A model generated the notes under the pieces. It did no database searches. It worked only from the letters and a program-made list of their open reading frames with translations, and was not told where the DNA came from. Made by a program: the position numbers and the translations under genes. Source: an uncultured Lachnospiraceae bacterium (GTDB taxonomy: Bacteria; Bacillota; Clostridia; Lachnospirales; Lachnospiraceae). From it: DNA of 6,595 bases. The stretch lies in contig CATLGN010000091.1 of assembly GCA_949935685.1 (NCBI GenBank), forward strand, positions 1 to 6,595, given 5' to 3'. This document shows, piece after piece, positions 5,382 through 6,595 of the stretch (position 1 is its first letter; each line of letters starts with the position of its first letter).

Positions 5382-5963
5382 ATGAAAGAGAAAACAAAAA
5401 AGGGAATCCGTTCGGGGATGGCTGCGAGGGAGATGACAGGCTGCGCATTGTTTACGGTTTTGATCACGGTGGGGGCCTTTATCAAAGTGCCGGTGCCGGT
5501 CGTTCCGTTTACGCTGCAGTTTTTGTTTACGATGCTGGCAGGTCTTTTACTGGGCGGAAAAATGGGTGCCTGCAGTGTGGCGGTCTATGCGCTGCTCGGA
5601 TTGATGGGCCTGCCTGTATTTGCCGAAGGCGGGGGGATTTATTATTTGCTGAAACCCAGTTTCGGATATATTATTGGTTTTATCATTGCCAGCTATGTGA
5701 CCGGACGGCTTGTGGAGCGAATGGACAGGCTGGCCTTCGGAAACGTGCTGGCGGCCAATCTGACAGGACTGGCAATCGTATATGGTATGGGAATGGCATA
5801 TTATTATATCATCTGTAATTATGTGATCGCTTCACCGATCGGTTTTGGCCCTTTGTTCCTGTATTGCTTTGTACTGGCGGTGCCGGGCGACATCTGTCTG
5901 TGCTTTCTGGCGGCAGAGCTGACAAGACGACTGAAACCCGCATTGGAGCGGATGGGCCTGTGA
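5382..5963 (+). CDS. bioY: BioY, substrate-binding S component of the biotin ECF transporter
   Basis: Membrane protein that binds biotin outside the cell and, with the shared energy-coupling module EcfT/EcfA/EcfA', imports it. The 193-residue length is typical. Six hydrophobic segments can be drawn (about 21-38, 44-62, 64-82, 93-110, 121-145 and 155-178). Family hallmarks are VPVPVVPFTLQ near 36-46, the LAGLLLGGKMGACSVAVYALLGLMGLPVF stretch (52-80) and the glycine-rich GGGIYYLLKPSFGYIIGF (83-100), which forms the biotin pocket in BioY structures. The N-terminus is basic (KEKTKKGIR) and helical. No ECF ATPase or EcfT gene is next to it, so it should use a shared module encoded elsewhere (group II arrangement). 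It is the first gene of a BirA-type-controlled operon, and its last codons overlap the start of bioD. Confidence 0.95.
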   Translation: MKEKTKKGIRSGMAAREMTGCALFTVLITVGAFIKVPVPVVPFTLQFLFTMLAGLLLGGKMGACSVAVYALLGLMGLPVFAEGGGIYYLLKPSFGYIIGFIIASYVTGRLVERMDRLAFGNVLAANLTGLAIVYGMGMAYYYIICNYVIASPIGFGPLFLYCFVLAVPGDICLCFLAAELTRRLKPALERMGL

Positions 5964-6595
5964 GCCGGGGGCTATTTATCACAGGGACGGGCACAGATGT
6001 CGGCAAAACATATGTGACCGGGCTGCTTGTGAAGAAATTGCATGATACAGGGAAAAAAGCGGCGTATTATAAGGCAGCCATGAGCGGTAATGTAAGACAG
6101 TGCGACGGGACACTGGCGCCGGGCGATGCGCTGCAGATAAAACAGACTGCGGGAATCAAACAGACAGTGGAGGAAATGTGCCCGTATGTGTATGAGACGG
6201 CGGTATCGCCGCACCTCGCATCCCGGCTGGAAGGGGAACCGGTACGGCTTGATGTGGTAAGACGGGGATTTGCGGCGTTATTGAGGGGATATGATTATAT
6301 AACCGTTGAGGGGAGCGGCGGCATTGTCTGCCCGCTCCGCTTCGACACGGAAAAGATATTGTTGGAGGATATGCTTTCGGAATTGAGGCTTCCCTGTCTG
6401 ATCGTTGCGGATGCCGGACTGGGTACAATCAATGCCGTCGTACTGACGGCAGAATATATGAAACAGCGCAGGATTCCGGTAAAAGGAATTCTGTTCAACC
6501 GTTTTCATCCGGGCAATGTGATGGAAGAGGACAATAAGCGGATGTGTGAATATCTGACAGACATTCCTGTTTTGGGCTGTATCGAAGAGGGCAGC
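5960..6595 (+). CDS. bioD: ATP-dependent dethiobiotin synthetase BioD (3' end outside window)
   Basis: Closes the ureido ring of dethiobiotin from 7,8-diaminopelargonic acid, CO2 and ATP, the penultimate step of biotin synthesis; a cytoplasmic dimer. The frame starts at GTG 5960, sharing GTGA with the bioY stop, and stays open for 212 codons to the window end; BioD is usually about 225-240 residues, so only a short tail is missing. Visible motifs are the P-loop GTGTDVGKT (9-17, K16), the substrate segment YYKAAMSG (36-43, with K38 and S42 matching the E. coli catalytic lysine and serine region), APGDA (53-57), EGSGG (117-121, E117 as metal/ATP ligand), ADAGLGTIN and the base-recognition NRF (N180). 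GGAG at 5945-5948 inside bioY is 11 bases before the GTG, and the 4-base overlap suggests translational coupling. Proline in the usual YKP motif is alanine here. Whether bioA, bioB or other synthesis genes follow cannot be seen. Confidence 0.93.
   Translation, partial: MSRGLFITGTGTDVGKTYVTGLLVKKLHDTGKKAAYYKAAMSGNVRQCDGTLAPGDALQIKQTAGIKQTVEEMCPYVYETAVSPHLASRLEGEPVRLDVVRRGFAALLRGYDYITVEGSGGIVCPLRFDTEKILLEDMLSELRLPCLIVADAGLGTINAVVLTAEYMKQRRIPVKGILFNRFHPGNVMEEDNKRMCEYLTDIPVLGCIEEGS

Overview
The window looks like ordinary chromosomal DNA from a Gram-positive anaerobe of the Clostridia, most likely Lachnospiraceae. This rests on gene content and protein style: a Firmicutes-type MgtE, a PurA of a divergent kind that I associate with Lachnospiraceae, a BirA-type operator in front of bioY, and AGGAGG-like ribosome binding sites. 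Base composition is moderate. There are no RNA genes, insertion sequences, CRISPR arrays or phage genes.

Layout. Bases 1-2479 (+): the 3' end of a YigZ/IMPACT-family gene, then mgtE (magnesium transporter) and xth/exoA (exonuclease III/AP endonuclease), all co-directional with gaps of about 50 bp and no terminator or promoter visible between them, so probably one transcript. Bases 2511-3023 (-): an unrecognised small protein with two predicted membrane helices, convergent to xth, with its own ribosome binding site and a good sigma-A-type promoter. Bases 3024-3250: a divergent promoter region. Bases 3251-4537 (+): purA. Bases 4577-4622: a hairpin flanked by T-runs on both strands, serving the convergent pair purA and ogt. 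Bases 4637-5170 (-): ogt, O6-alkylguanine-DNA alkyltransferase. Bases 5171-5381: the divergent ogt/bioY control region. From 5382 (+): bioY (biotin ECF transporter S component), overlapped by 4 bases by a GTG-started bioD (dethiobiotin synthetase) that runs off the window end.

How the parts work together. bioY and bioD form a biotin uptake/synthesis operon. Its promoter (TTGACA, 17 bp, TAAAAT) is embedded in a BirA-type inverted repeat, TTGTAAAC-N16-GTTTACAA. A second, degenerate copy with the same N16 spacing lies immediately upstream and covers the -35 box. The tandem operator is the most interesting regulatory signal here. mgtE, purA, xth and ogt are housekeeping functions (Mg uptake, AMP synthesis, DNA repair). 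I see no clearly novel multi-gene system. The points most worth a second look are the double BirA-like operator, the PurA active-site substitutions, and the unknown membrane protein with a palindrome in its promoter spacer.
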